Assembly: GCA_947573925.1 (NCBI GenBank)
Contig: CANPHS010000008.1
Location: 1 to 39,078 of the forward strand
From: an uncultured Enterorhabdus sp.
GTDB taxonomy: Bacteria > Actinomycetota > Coriobacteriia > Coriobacteriales > Eggerthellaceae
Direction of reading: 5' to 3'
Length of the DNA: 39,078 nt
How positions within the stretch are numbered: position 1 is the stretch's first letter; the number at the start of each line of letters is the position of its first letter. The translations under genes were made by a program, and so were the position numbers. Positions 1 through 8,819 of the stretch are shown in pieces. Under the pieces are notes generated by a model, which did not search any database, was not told the DNA's origin, and saw only the letters and a list, made by a program, of their open reading frames with translations.

Positions 1-83
1 ACGGCCGCCCTCGTCGCCGGAGTCGCTAGCGACCCCCAAAAAAGTTACGCCGTGGCCGGTCGGAGCTGCCTGTGGCGGTGCGC

Positions 84-971
84 CTAGCTCCCGTAGCGCT
101 CGGCTACCCAGGCGCTGGCTACTTCCACGAAGGCGCGGGTGGCGGCCGAGGCGGTGTCGCGGGAGCGGACGGCCAGGGAGATGGTGCGGGCGCACTCGCG
201 CTCGGCGGGCAGCACGGCCAAGGGGAACAGCGGGCGCGACAGGATGAGGCTCGGCAGTACCGAGAAGCCCAGGCCGGCGCTCACCATGGACATGACGGCG
301 TAGTCGGAGTCCACGGTGAAGCGCACATTGGGGGCCACGCCGTTGGCTTCGAAGAGCGCTTCCATCTCCGAGGGCCGCGCGTTGCCCTGGAGCTGGATGT
401 AGGGCTCGCGGGCGAGGGCCTCGGTGGGGAAGACGGCCTCGCCGGCCAGGGGATGGTCCGGCGGCAGCACCACGAGCAAGGGGTCGGTGTGCAGCGCCTG
501 GGCGTCCAGGTCGCGGCGCTCCGGCGCGATGGAGAAGGCGCAGTCGGCCCGGCCCTCCCAGGTGGCGTCGGTGAGCTCGATCTCGTCGTCGATGCACAGG
601 AGTTTCAGGTCGATTTTCGGGTACTGCTCCAGAAAGGCCTTGGCGATAAAGGGGAACCACTCGATGGCCACGCTCGTGAAGGAGCCGACGCGCACGAGGC
701 CCCCCTCGCGGTGGGCCAGTTCGCGCACGCGGGCGGCCAGGGCGTGCTCGTCGGCGTTGATCGCCTGCACAAGGCCGAGCACTTCGCGTCCCTCGGTGGT
801 CAGGTGCACGCCGCCGTACTCGCGCACGAACAGCGTGAGGTCCAGCTCCTTCTCCAGGGCGTTCACCAGATAGCTGATTCCGGCCTGGGTATAGCCCAAT
901 TCCTCGGCCGCCGCCTTGAAGCTGCCGCACCGGGCCACGGCCAGAAACGCGTCGTAGCGCTGGTTCGCCAT
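84..971 (-). CDS. LysR-family transcriptional regulator
   Basis: A 295-residue LysR-type regulator. The N-terminal winged helix-turn-helix (about residues 1-60) carries the family pattern of SFKAAAEELGYTQAGIS followed by LEKELDLTLFVR. The C-terminal two-thirds has the usual co-inducer-binding layout. I start it at the ATG at 971 because a strong ribosome site (AAGGAGGTT) lies 4 bases upstream; the reading frame stays open further upstream but without such a site. It is divergent from an EamA-type transporter gene, the classic arrangement in which a LysR protein controls the neighbour and itself from the shared intergenic region. The ligand is unknown. Family assignment is secure; target is inferred from position. 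Confidence 0.93.
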   Translation of the reverse strand: MANQRYDAFLAVARCGSFKAAAEELGYTQAGISYLVNALEKELDLTLFVREYGGVHLTTEGREVLGLVQAINADEHALAARVRELAHREGGLVRVGSFTSVAIEWFPFIAKAFLEQYPKIDLKLLCIDDEIELTDATWEGRADCAFSIAPERRDLDAQALHTDPLLVVLPPDHPLAGEAVFPTEALAREPYIQLQGNARPSEMEALFEANGVAPNVRFTVDSDYAVMSMVSAGLGFSVLPSLILSRPLFPLAVLPAERECARTISLAVRSRDTASAATRAFVEVASAWVAERYGS

Positions 972-990
972 CGCCAACCTCCTTTTCGTG

Positions 991-1051
991 GTGCATCTGC
1001 ACAAGTATAAGACTTTCTTTAATTGTTTTACAAGAATTCCCATTTTACTTT
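991..1051. promoter_or_regulatory. Divergent promoter region of the LysR gene and the EamA gene
   Basis: On the minus strand a -10-like TATACT (1004-1009) and a -35-like TTGTAA (1028-1033) are separated by 18 bases, placing transcription start near the inverted repeat GTGCA-TC-TGCAC (991-1002). On the plus strand TTGTTT (1023-1028) and TACTTT (1046-1051) are 17 bases apart. The AT-rich patch stands out from the GC-rich surroundings. The inverted repeat is a candidate autoregulatory site. Matches were made by eye; start sites are inferred. Confidence 0.5.
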
Positions 1052-1191
1052 CATTCACGGAACCCTTACCATGGCAACCGTTCCGAATTCAGATGAAAAA
1101 GGCCCGGTAGGGCTTGGATTTTTGCGCTCTTGAAACGCTGGAGGCCGCCCCTGGGCGGGCACGGGCGGCCCGAAGGGCGAAAGGAGGAGTC

Positions 1192-2178
1192 ATGAACCGT
1201 TGGAAGCAGGCGCGCTGGCCCTTTGTGGCCTTCGTGCTCATCGAAGTGGTCATCTTCGGGTCGGGCAGCGCCGTCACGAAGTTCGCCTACGACTCCATCA
1301 CGCCCCTGTGGTGCCTGGTCATGCGCTTCGGCCTGGCCACGCTGGTGTTCGCCCTCTTCTTCGGCCGGCGCATCATGGCGCGGCTGCGCACCGTGCGCCC
1401 GGGGGTGTGGCTGCCGGCGGCCCTCGGCATGGCCGTGTCCTACCTGTGCTGCAATGTGGCCCTGGACCTCACCACGGCCACCAACGTGGGCTTCCTCGTG
1501 GCGCTGCCCGTGGTGTTCGCGCCGCTGCTGGCCACCGTGGCCGAGCGCACCCGCTACCCCCGCGCCATCATCCCCTTCCAGGTGGCCGTGGCCGCGGGGC
1601 TGTACCTTCTGTGCAGCCAGGGCGGCAGCCTCGCCTTCGGGCCGGGCGAGCTCATGGCCCTCGGCTCCTCGGTGGCCCTGGCCGTGGCGCTCGTGTGGGG
1701 CAAGCAGGCCCTGGCGGCGCTGGATGCCGTCACCGTGGCCGGCACCCAGATCGCCGTGGCCTTCGCGCTGTGCCTGGGGTGCGCCCTCGTCTTCGACGAG
1801 CCGGTGGACATCGCCGCGGTGCAACCGGTGGCCTGGGGCATCATCGCGTTTCTGGCGCTGCTCTCCACCTGCCTCACCTTCTTCTTGCAGAGCGTGGCCT
1901 TAGACCGGCTCACCTCCACCACGGTGTCGCTGCTGCTCACCGGCGAGCCGGTGTTCACGGCCCTGTTCGCCTACTGGTGGCTCGGCGAGACGCTGTCGCC
2001 CATGGGCCTGGCCGGCGCCGCCCTCATCGTGGCCACGGTGATCGCCGCCACCTACGTGGACGGCCGCTCCTCCGCGCCGGCGAAGGCGCCCGCCATGGCT
2101 GCCGTGCCGAAGCGCCGCGTGGTGGCACCACGCCTGCTCGTGCGCCCGCAGCGGGCCAAGGATCGCTTGGCGGCTTAG
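1192..2178 (+). CDS. EamA/DMT-family transporter
   Basis: A 328-residue integral membrane protein of the drug/metabolite transporter superfamily with about ten hydrophobic segments in two homologous halves (EamA repeats). The second half ends with the family hallmark region around LLLTGEPVFTALFAYWWLGE. I start it at the ATG at 1192, which has AAGGAGG five bases upstream; the open frame extends upstream but lacks a ribosome site. The C-terminal tail is basic and cytoplasmic. Such proteins usually export amino acids or other small metabolites; the substrate cannot be read from sequence. Divergence from the LysR gene suggests it is that regulator's target. Confidence 0.93.
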   Translation: MNRWKQARWPFVAFVLIEVVIFGSGSAVTKFAYDSITPLWCLVMRFGLATLVFALFFGRRIMARLRTVRPGVWLPAALGMAVSYLCCNVALDLTTATNVGFLVALPVVFAPLLATVAERTRYPRAIIPFQVAVAAGLYLLCSQGGSLAFGPGELMALGSSVALAVALVWGKQALAALDAVTVAGTQIAVAFALCLGCALVFDEPVDIAAVQPVAWGIIAFLALLSTCLTFFLQSVALDRLTSTTVSLLLTGEPVFTALFAYWWLGETLSPMGLAGAALIVATVIAATYVDGRSSAPAKAPAMAAVPKRRVVAPRLLVRPQRAKDRLAA

Positions 2179-2184
2179 GGCGCG

Positions 2185-2880
2185 CTACTCCGCCACGATG
2201 ACGCCGAGGCGGCGGGCCAGGGCCGCGGCCTGGTACACGTTCATCTTCGTGCCGTAGATTTCCGCCATGGTGTCCGACAGCGACACCCCCTCCAGCGAGC
2301 AGGTGGTGAAATCCAGTCCGAGCAAGCGGGTGCGGAAGAAGCTGGTGCCGATGAAGCGGTCGTCATCCAGGGTGATGTAGTGCAGCTCCATTTCGGCCAT
2401 GTCGGCCCCGGAAAAATCGCACCGCACCGCTTCCACGCCCCACCAGCGGCACTGGTTGAAAGCCCCGTAGGCCAGGGTGCAGTCGGCCAGGGCCACCGAT
2501 TCCAGGTTCGCCCCCAAAAACGACGCGCCGGTTAGCTTGCAGTTCTTGAAGGTGCAGCGGGTGAAGCCGGCGTTGTCGAAATAGGTGTTCGCGAAGTCGC
2601 ACCCCTCGAACACGGTGTCGGTGAAGAGGGCCCCCGAGAAGTCGCAGCAGGACAAGAAGCAGTTCGTGAATCGGGCACCGGCGGCCTCCAGCTCGGAGAA
2701 GTTGCCGTCGGCGATGATGAGGTCGCGGGCATCGATGGCTTCCAGGGGGCCGGCCGGGCCGTCCAGCAGCTCGTCGGCTTCCAAGGCCCGCAGCTCCTCG
2801 GGAATGGCGGGCAGCGCCAGAGCCCGCTGGGCCGCAGCCTTCTCGAAGGCCGTCTGCACGGTATCGGGAATGTTCGCCAT
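2185..2880 (-). CDS. Pentapeptide-repeat protein
   Basis: A 231-residue protein whose residues about 45-205 consist of pentapeptide-like units with a hydrophobic or aromatic residue at the centre (for example CDFSGALFTDTVFEGCDF), which fold as a right-handed quadrilateral beta-helix. It has no signal peptide. The start at 2880 is supported by AAAGGA a few bases upstream. The gene converges with the EamA gene, only 6 bases separating the two stops. Some pentapeptide proteins protect DNA gyrase (Qnr, MfpA), but most have no known role and nothing here points to the gyrase function. It has an unusually high number of cysteines within the repeats. Confidence 0.88.
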   Translation of the reverse strand: MANIPDTVQTAFEKAAAQRALALPAIPEELRALEADELLDGPAGPLEAIDARDLIIADGNFSELEAAGARFTNCFLSCCDFSGALFTDTVFEGCDFANTYFDNAGFTRCTFKNCKLTGASFLGANLESVALADCTLAYGAFNQCRWWGVEAVRCDFSGADMAEMELHYITLDDDRFIGTSFFRTRLLGLDFTTCSLEGVSLSDTMAEIYGTKMNVYQAAALARRLGVIVAE

Positions 2881-2952
2881 AACGGGTCCTTTCTGAGGGT
2901 GGGGCGGAATGGCCATTGTACTACGGCTCGGGTGCAGTCGTGCGGGAGCCGT

Positions 2953-3834
2953 TCACCGCCACCAGGCGATGGCGATTTGGGTGCGATTTTTCAGGGCGCA
3001 CTTCTGCAGGATGGCGGAGATGTGGTTGCGCACGGTGCCCTCGGAGAGGTACAGGGCGCCCGCGATCTCGCGGTTGTCGAGGCCCTCGGCGATGAGCCCG
3101 GCGATGTCGCGCTCCCGATCGGTTAGGTCGGCGGCGAAGGCGGGGATGGGGGCGGATGCGGATGCGGGTACGGAAGGGGGCGCGACTGTCGGCGCGGGAG
3201 AGGTCGTGGCTACGGGCACGGAAGGGGCCGCCGGGGCGGCCGTTGCGGAAGCTGCGGCGGGGAGGGCGCCGTTCCCGTGGGGCGCGGGGGCCGGGGCGAC
3301 GGCGCCGCGGCCGATGAGGGCGGACAGGCGCTCGGTCACGTCGCCGCCGAGGACCATCCGGCCCTCCATGACCGCGTGCAGCGCCCCTTCCAAGGTGGCC
3401 GCCTCCTGCTTGATGAGGTAGCCCCGGGCGCCGAGGGCCAGGGCGCGGACGATGTAGTCGTCGTCGGCGAAGGTGGTGAGGAACACGATGCGGGCCTGCG
3501 GGTGGGCCGCCAGCACCGCCTCGGCCGCGGCCAGGCCCGAGAGGTCGGGCATGCGGATGTCCAGCAGGAGGATGTCGGGTCGCACTTCCTCGTAGAGTGC
3601 CGCCGCCTCGGCGCCCCGGGTGCCCACGGCGGCCACGGCCACGGTGCCCCGGGCCTCCACGATGGTGCGCAGCGACGCGCCCACGAGGGGGTCGTCGTCA
3701 ACGATGACCACGGAGATGGGCGCGGCCGCAGACGGGCCTTCCGGTGTCGGACGGTCGGGCGCGTTCGCGGGGGCCGGGCCCTGCGACGGGGCGGGGCCCT
3801 CATGGCCGTCGATGCGTGCGGGATGGTCGTTCAC
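2953..3834 (-). CDS. NarL/FixJ-type response regulator (LuxR HTH)
   Basis: A 293-residue response regulator. After a 40-residue Pro/Ala-rich leader comes a receiver domain (about 41-165) with acidic pocket VDDD, phospho-acceptor Asp in LLLDIRMPD, and conserved Thr in FLTTF. A long low-complexity Ala/Pro linker follows (about 175-235). The C-terminal LuxR-type helix-turn-helix contains LTDRERDIAGLIAEGLDNREIAGAL in two adjoining parts. The GTG start at 3834 overlaps the kinase stop by 4 bases (GTGA) and has GAGGAGG upstream, so it is translationally coupled to the kinase. The likely target is the divergent ABC-2 operon. The linker and leader are longer than usual for the family. Confidence 0.92.
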   Translation of the reverse strand: MNDHPARIDGHEGPAPSQGPAPANAPDRPTPEGPSAAAPISVVIVDDDPLVGASLRTIVEARGTVAVAAVGTRGAEAAALYEEVRPDILLLDIRMPDLSGLAAAEAVLAAHPQARIVFLTTFADDDYIVRALALGARGYLIKQEAATLEGALHAVMEGRMVLGGDVTERLSALIGRGAVAPAPAPHGNGALPAAASATAAPAAPSVPVATTSPAPTVAPPSVPASASAPIPAFAADLTDRERDIAGLIAEGLDNREIAGALYLSEGTVRNHISAILQKCALKNRTQIAIAWWR

Positions 3835-4916
3835 GATGCCTCCTCGGTTTTGGGGAAGGTGGCGAAGATGCGGAAGCCCGTGCGCGGCGGTGCGAGCGCC
3901 GTGCCGGAGAAGGTGCCCCCGAGGGCACCGACGCGCTCCTCCATGGAGGTGAGTCCGAGGCCGCGGCCCGTGGCCTCGGCGGCGCCCCGGCCGTTGTCCT
4001 CCACCACGAGCTGGTAGAAGCCGGGGAATTCCGCCACCGACACCCGGGCCCGGTCGGCCCGGCCGTGGACGGCGGCGTTGGAGAGGGCCTCGCGCACGAT
4101 GGCCGCGGCGGCCAGGGCCACGGGCCGGGGCAGGGTGGCGGCCTCATAGGCGAGCGAGCAGGCGAGGGTGGGGAATTCCCCGAGGATCTGCTCCAGGTTC
4201 GTGCGCGGGTCGAAGGCAGTCTCGTGCAGGTCGTGCACGCTCGTGCGCACGGTGCCCAGGGCCTCGTGGAGTGTGGCGCCGATGGCGGCCAGGTCGGCGG
4301 CCACGGCCGGGTCGCTGCCGTGCACCACGCCGGCCGCCTCCACCTGCAGCACCGAGCGCGTGAGCAGGTGCCCCACGTTGTCGTGGATTTCCCGGGCGAT
4401 GCGGGCCCGCTCGTCCAGCACCGCGCAGCTCACTTCCAGATCCTGGCGCTCGGCCAGGTCGCGGGCGCGGGCGGCCAGGGCCAGGTGCTCTTCCTACACG
4501 TCGTCGCGCAGGCGCCGCAGCCGGTCGCGTTCCTGGCTGTGGGCCCGCGTGCGCCAGGCCATGAGGCAGGCGAGGGCCCCCAGCAGCAGCGCCCCGGCGG
4601 CGAGGATGCCACTCGCGTCCCAAGCCGCCAGGGCGCTTACGGGCCACAAAAAGCGCAAGGGCCCCAGCGAGAAGGCCACGGCGACGTAGGCGATCAGGGG
4701 CACGAAGGCGGCCAGGGAGGGCACGGCGAACACGGCGGCCAGGAGCGCCGTCGCCACCGCCGCCTGGGCCCGGCGCCGCGGGGCCAGCAGCTCCAGGGCG
4801 CCCACGGCCACGAGCGCGACCAGCAGCGCCGCCACCTTCGCGGGGGATGGGGGCGCGGCGAGCAGCAGGGGAAGCCCCAGGGCAGCCAGGATGATTTCGT
4901 CGACGATGCGGTCCAT
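3831..4916 (-). pseudogene. NarL-type sensor histidine kinase interrupted by an in-frame TAG
   Basis: A HisKA_3-type sensor kinase split by a single TAG codon (4494-4496, codon 141 from the ATG at 4916). Upstream fragment: 140 residues with about four or five membrane helices and the start of a coiled linker (ending RLRRLRDDV). Downstream, in the same frame without any indel, comes EEHLALAARARDLAER, the phospho-acceptor His in AREIHDNVGH, then an ATPase domain with N box REALSNAAVHG, DNGRG and GLGLTSMEERV. Every catalytic motif is intact, so one substitution separates it from a full 361-residue kinase. It may be a recent nonsense mutation, a sequencing error, or an inactive allele. The catalytic part could restart at the GTG at 4433 as a soluble fragment lacking the sensor. 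Confidence 0.85.
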
Positions 4917-4923
4917 GGCGCCC

Positions 4924-4929
4924 ATTATA
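4924..4929 (-). promoter_or_regulatory. -10 element (TATAAT) placing the kinase transcript as possibly leaderless
   Basis: A perfect TATAAT on the minus strand ends 7 bases before the ATG at 4916, so transcription would begin at or next to that ATG. There is no ribosome-binding site in front of this start. No good -35 is visible at 16-18 bases. Leaderless messages of this geometry are common in Actinomycetota. Confidence 0.5.
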
Positions 4930-5035
4930 CGCACGGCGGCCCCTCCGATGCGAAATTCGTGACATTTGGCACTTCTGCCGCGGGCGCTTCCTTGGAATAA
5001 TGGCCCTGACGCAAAGGGAGAGAAAGGGGCGCACC

Positions 5036-6046
5036 ATGGACGAGTATTCCGCCGGCCCGACAGGTCCGGCCCGTGCAGCCGGCGAGGCCCAGGCGGCTCG
5101 CGCGGCCGTTGGGCCCGTCGTGGCCGTGGACAACCTGGTGAAGCGCTACGGGGACCTCGTGGCCCTCGACCACTTCAACCTGACCATCGAGCCGGGGGAG
5201 ATCTTCGGGCTTCTGGGCCCCAACGGCTCGGGCAAGACCACGGCCATCAACTGCATCCTGCAGCTGCTCACCTACGATAAGGGCACCATCCGCCTGTTCG
5301 GCGAGCCCATGGCCCCCACCCGCTACGACTTGAAGCGGCGCATCGGCGTGGTACCCCAGAACGTGGCCCTGTTCGAGGAGCTCACCGTGCGCGAGAACAT
5401 CGACTTCTTCTGTGCCCTGTACGTGAGCGACCGGCGCGAGCGGGCGCGGCTCGTGGACGAGGCCATCGCCTTCGTGGGCCTTCAGGACTACGTGAAGTTC
5501 CGCCCGCGGAAGCTCTCGGGCGGCCTGTTGCGCCGGCTGAACATCGCCTGCGGCATCGCGCACAAACCCCAACTCGCCTTCTTCGACGAGCCCACCGTGG
5601 CCGTGGACCCCCAGAGCCGCAACGCCATTTTGGAGGGCATCCGCGCCATGAACGAGCGGGGCTGCACCGTGGTGTACACGAGCCACTACATGGAAGAGGT
5701 GGAGGAGATCTGCTCGCGCATCATGATCATGGACAAGGGGCGGAGCGTGGCCGTGGGCACCAACGCCGAGCTGAAGGCCATGGTGGGCGTGGGCGAGCGC
5801 ATCTTCATCGAGGTGGCGGCCTTGGACGAGGGCACCCGGGCACGGCTGGCCACGCTGCCCCACGTGCGTCATGTGGCTTACAACGAGCCGGAGCTGACCG
5901 TCCACTGCGAGCAGGGGGCCCACAACGTGAGCGACGTCATGGGGGTGCTGGCCGCCGCTGGCATCACCTGCGGGCGCATGTACGCCGAGCCGCCCACGTT
6001 AAACGACGTGTTCCTGGAAATTACCGGCAAGGAACTGCGGGATTAG
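5036..6046 (+). CDS. ABC-2 type exporter, ATP-binding subunit
   Basis: A 336-residue ATPase of the drug-export (DrrA/NatA-like) class. It shows Walker A GPNGSGKTT, the Q-loop region IGVVPQNVALFEELTV, signature LSGGLLRR, Walker B LAFFDEPTVAVD and the switch His in VVYTSHYMEEVE; a C-terminal extension of about 90 residues is typical of the class. I prefer the ATG at 5036, preceded by AGAAAGGGG, over the ATG at 5000. It leads an operon with two ABC-2 permeases (9-base gap to the first) and is divergent from the two-component genes, suggesting a stress-inducible efflux pump. The substrate is not evident. Confidence 0.94.
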   Translation: MDEYSAGPTGPARAAGEAQAARAAVGPVVAVDNLVKRYGDLVALDHFNLTIEPGEIFGLLGPNGSGKTTAINCILQLLTYDKGTIRLFGEPMAPTRYDLKRRIGVVPQNVALFEELTVRENIDFFCALYVSDRRERARLVDEAIAFVGLQDYVKFRPRKLSGGLLRRLNIACGIAHKPQLAFFDEPTVAVDPQSRNAILEGIRAMNERGCTVVYTSHYMEEVEEICSRIMIMDKGRSVAVGTNAELKAMVGVGERIFIEVAALDEGTRARLATLPHVRHVAYNEPELTVHCEQGAHNVSDVMGVLAAAGITCGRMYAEPPTLNDVFLEITGKELRD

Positions 6047-6055
6047 GAGGGCGTC

Positions 6056-7246
6056 ATGGGCGTGATCTTTCGCGATACCCTGCGGGCGCTGGTGCGCACC
6101 CGGGCCCTGTACATCTGGTCGCTCATCTTCCCCATCGTGCTGTCCACCATGTTCATGTTCATGTTCGCGAACCTGGACGGCGAGCGGGCCTTCGACCCGG
6201 TGCCCACGGGCATTGTGGCCGATGAGGCCTGGGATGCGTCGCCTTTCGCCGCCGTGGTGGACGATCTGGCCGCCCCGGGCGACGACCAGCTGCTGGCGGT
6301 GCGGTCTTTCCCCAGCGCCGAGGAGGCCCGCTCGGCGCTGACCGCTGGGGAGGTGGCCGGCGTGTTCGCGGTGCCGGAAGCGGGCGCGGCGCCGGAGCTG
6401 TGGGTGGCCCCGGGCAGCGAGACCGGCGCCACGCTGGGGGCCGACGACGTGAATCGCACCATCCTGGAAACCGTGGCCGACACCTACGTGCGCGACGCCG
6501 ACCTGCTCGCGGCCGTGGCCGCGGAAGACCCGGCGGCCCTGGCCGATCCCGGGCGGCTGGAGGCGGCCTTCTCCGCCGGCAACGGAACCGAGGAGACCTC
6601 GCTCACCCATGCGTCGCCCAAGGAATCGGTGCGCTACTACTACGCGCTCTTCGGCATGGCGGCCCTGTTCGGGGCGCAGATCGCCGTGTTCGCCGTGTGC
6701 CAGACCCAGCCGAACCTGTCGCCTCTGGGGGCCCGGCGGGCGCTCGGGGCCGTGGGGCGCACCCGCACGCTGTTGGCGACGCTCGCAGCCTGCTGGCTCG
6801 TGTCCTGGGCGTGCCTCGTGGCGGCCTTCCTGTACGTGCGCTTCGTAGTGGGGGTCGATTTCGCCGGCCGCGAGCTGTGGTGCGTGGCAGGCCTGGCCGC
6901 GGCGGCACTCGTGGCCTGCGCCCTCGGCACGGCGCTCGGGGCCCTGCCCAAGATCGACTTCGGGTCGAAAACGGGCATCCTCACCGGCGTGGCCTGCCTG
7001 CTGTCGCTGTTCGCGGGGCTCTACGGCGAGCCCTGCATGGAGTTGGCCGACACCGTGGCGCGGCAGTTCCCCGTGCTCTCGGGGCTGAACCCGGCCAAGG
7101 CCATCGCCGATATGTTCTACAGCCTGTACTACTACGACGGGCTGGACGTGTTCGCCGCCAAGGTGGCGGTGCTTGGGCTCATGGCGGCGGTGCTGTTCGC
7201 CGTGGGCGCCCTGTTCATGAGGAGGCAGCGCTATGCAAGCCTTTAA
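6056..7246 (+). CDS. ABC-2 type permease (first)
   Basis: A 396-residue membrane subunit with one N-terminal helix (about residues 17-37), an extracytoplasmic domain of about 150 residues, then five to six helices from about residue 200 to the end. This matches the ABC2_membrane_3 (YhgE/Pip-like) layout. A ribosome site (AGGAGGGCG) precedes the ATG. The last 14 bases overlap the next permease gene, indicating coupled translation and a heterodimeric channel. It works with the ATPase encoded just upstream. Confidence 0.9.
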   Translation: MGVIFRDTLRALVRTRALYIWSLIFPIVLSTMFMFMFANLDGERAFDPVPTGIVADEAWDASPFAAVVDDLAAPGDDQLLAVRSFPSAEEARSALTAGEVAGVFAVPEAGAAPELWVAPGSETGATLGADDVNRTILETVADTYVRDADLLAAVAAEDPAALADPGRLEAAFSAGNGTEETSLTHASPKESVRYYYALFGMAALFGAQIAVFAVCQTQPNLSPLGARRALGAVGRTRTLLATLAACWLVSWACLVAAFLYVRFVVGVDFAGRELWCVAGLAAAALVACALGTALGALPKIDFGSKTGILTGVACLLSLFAGLYGEPCMELADTVARQFPVLSGLNPAKAIADMFYSLYYYDGLDVFAAKVAVLGLMAAVLFAVGALFMRRQRYASL

Positions 7247-8447
7247 GTGCGCGTTGAAAGTGGTGGCGCAACATCCGATCTACCTGCTGGTGTACGTGGG
7301 CTTTCTCAGCATGATGGGGCTGTTCATCACCGGCGGCCTGAACTTCGGGGGCACCTCCGACGGCTACGAGCCCGTGCAGACCCCCTTCGCCGTCATCGAC
7401 CGCGACCAGAGCGACCTATCCCGGGCCGTGGGCGCGTTTCTGGAGGATCAGGGCACGTCGGTGGCGGTGGCCGACGAGGCGCGGGCGTGCCAGGACGCCG
7501 TGGCCACGGGCCAGGTGGACTACCTGCTGGTCATTCCCGCCGGGTTCGGGGCCGACTTCCTGGCAGCGGCCCGCGACGGCGCCGAGGGGCCGCGCCTGGC
7601 CGCCACGTTCAGCTACTCGTCGCTGTCGGGGGTGCTGGTGGACACGCAGCTGAACCAGTTCTTGGGCCTGGTGCGGGCCGCGGCCGTTCTGGAGCCGACG
7701 GCTTCCGAGGCGGCGGTGGTGGCGCGGGCGACGGCCTCGGCGGCCGAGCAGGCCGTGGTGGAGACCGTGGCGGTGCCCGGCACCGATGCGGGGGCCGAGC
7801 CCTTCCTCTTCTACCTGAAGTGGAGCGCCTACCCGATCACCGTGGCCATCGTGGTGTCGGTGGGCATCGTGATGGGGGCCTTCAACCGCACCGACCTGCG
7901 GCGGCGGGTGGCGGTCTCGCCCGTGACCACGCTGCGCCTCGGGCTGCAGAAGATGCTGGCGGGGTTCGTGGTGTCGGCGGCCGTGTGGGCGGTCATCATG
8001 GCCATCGGCCTGGTGGCCTTCGCCGATGCCGTGGCGTGCCTGCCCGCGGGGGCTTTGGGGATGCTGCTGAACACCGAGCTCGTGTTCACGCTCGTGCCCC
8101 TGGCCATGGCGTTTCTGCTCGGGCAGCTGGGCTGCGGCGAGAACGTGTCGAACACGGTGGGGAACATCGCCGGCATGCTGCTGACGTTCCTCGGCGGCAC
8201 GTGGATCAGCCTGGACCTCATGCCCGAGGCCGTGCGCGTGGCGGCCGCCTACACGCCGGTGTACTGGCTGGGCGAGGGCCTGAACGCGGCCATGGACGGC
8301 CCGACGGCCACCGGGGACATGCTCGCGGCCATGGGTATCCTCGTGCTGTTCGCGGCGGCGGTGCTCGTGGCGGGGTTGGTGGCCGGACGTGTGCGGGCCA
8401 CCAGCGCCGAGGCCGGCGGCAACGCGGCCGCCGCGGCGCCGCGGTAG
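7233..8447 (+). CDS. ABC-2 type permease (second)
   Basis: A 404-residue paralogue of the preceding permease: one N-terminal helix, an extracytoplasmic domain (about residues 40-180), then six helices including SAYPITVAIVVSVGIVMGAF and a cytoplasmic turn with FNRTDLRRRVAVSP typical of ABC-2 permeases. It starts with an ATG overlapping the end of the first permease by 14 bases, with AGGAGGCAGC just upstream inside that gene. It is the last gene of the three-gene transporter operon. No terminator with a T-run is visible downstream. Confidence 0.9.
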   Translation: MQAFKCALKVVAQHPIYLLVYVGFLSMMGLFITGGLNFGGTSDGYEPVQTPFAVIDRDQSDLSRAVGAFLEDQGTSVAVADEARACQDAVATGQVDYLLVIPAGFGADFLAAARDGAEGPRLAATFSYSSLSGVLVDTQLNQFLGLVRAAAVLEPTASEAAVVARATASAAEQAVVETVAVPGTDAGAEPFLFYLKWSAYPITVAIVVSVGIVMGAFNRTDLRRRVAVSPVTTLRLGLQKMLAGFVVSAAVWAVIMAIGLVAFADAVACLPAGALGMLLNTELVFTLVPLAMAFLLGQLGCGENVSNTVGNIAGMLLTFLGGTWISLDLMPEAVRVAAAYTPVYWLGEGLNAAMDGPTATGDMLAAMGILVLFAAAVLVAGLVAGRVRATSAEAGGNAAAAAPR

Positions 8448-8682
8448 GGAAGCGAGGTCCGGGCAGCTGGCGGGTTGCGAGCCGCGGGCTGCGGCGGTTC
8501 GCGGGACGTGCCGGAGGGGACGCCCTGCGGGCGGTGTGCGTGTTGTGGGGCCGCGGGGCGTGCGGGAAGAGCGGCGCTCAGCGGGTCGCGGGGTTGGCGT
8601 CCAGGGGATCGGCCGCGACCCGCGGGCGCGGCCACGGTGCTGGTCGATGGGGTTCGGCACGCCGCGGCGCCGGCCGATGGGG
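8448..8682. other. Non-coding spacer, no gene recognised
   Basis: About 235 bases of very GC-rich sequence after the transporter operon. Open frames exist on both strands but none has a ribosome site together with a protein-like composition. I see no tRNA, terminator with a T-run, or clear repeat. Confidence 0.5.
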
Positions 8683-8688
8683 TACAAT
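8683..8688 (+). promoter_or_regulatory. -10 element (TACAAT) of the small membrane peptide gene
   Basis: TACAAT lies 32 bases before the ATG at 8721, with the ribosome site GGAAGGAG in between (8703-8710). No convincing -35 is seen at 16-18 bases. It supports real transcription of the short gene. Confidence 0.45.
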
Positions 8689-8720
8689 GGGGGAGAACGT
8701 CGGGAAGGAGCGTGGGCGCC

Positions 8721-8819
8721 ATGAAGCAGATATGGGACGGCCTCATCATGGAGCATCCGGTCATCAGCGTGATCGGGGCGCTGCTTGTGGTGGCGCTGAC
8801 CTGCGGCGCCGTCGGCTAG
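8721..8819 (+). CDS. Small single-helix membrane peptide (32 residues)
   Basis: A 32-residue reading frame: about 11 polar residues (MKQIWDGLIME), a single hydrophobic helix (VISVIGALLVVALTCGAV), and a stop right after the helix. It has GGAAGGAG ten bases before the ATG and a TACAAT -10 element upstream, which is stronger start evidence than random short frames show here. I recognise no family. It could be a regulatory membrane peptide, a type I toxin-like peptide or a transporter accessory. It sits alone between the ABC operon and tRNA-Val. Confidence 0.5.
   Translation: MKQIWDGLIMEHPVISVIGALLVVALTCGAVG

Noticed and set aside
22-46. Palindrome GTCGCTAGCGAC with a nearby A/T run as a terminator for the LysR gene
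   Set aside because: On the minus strand the T-run comes before the palindrome, the wrong order for an intrinsic terminator.
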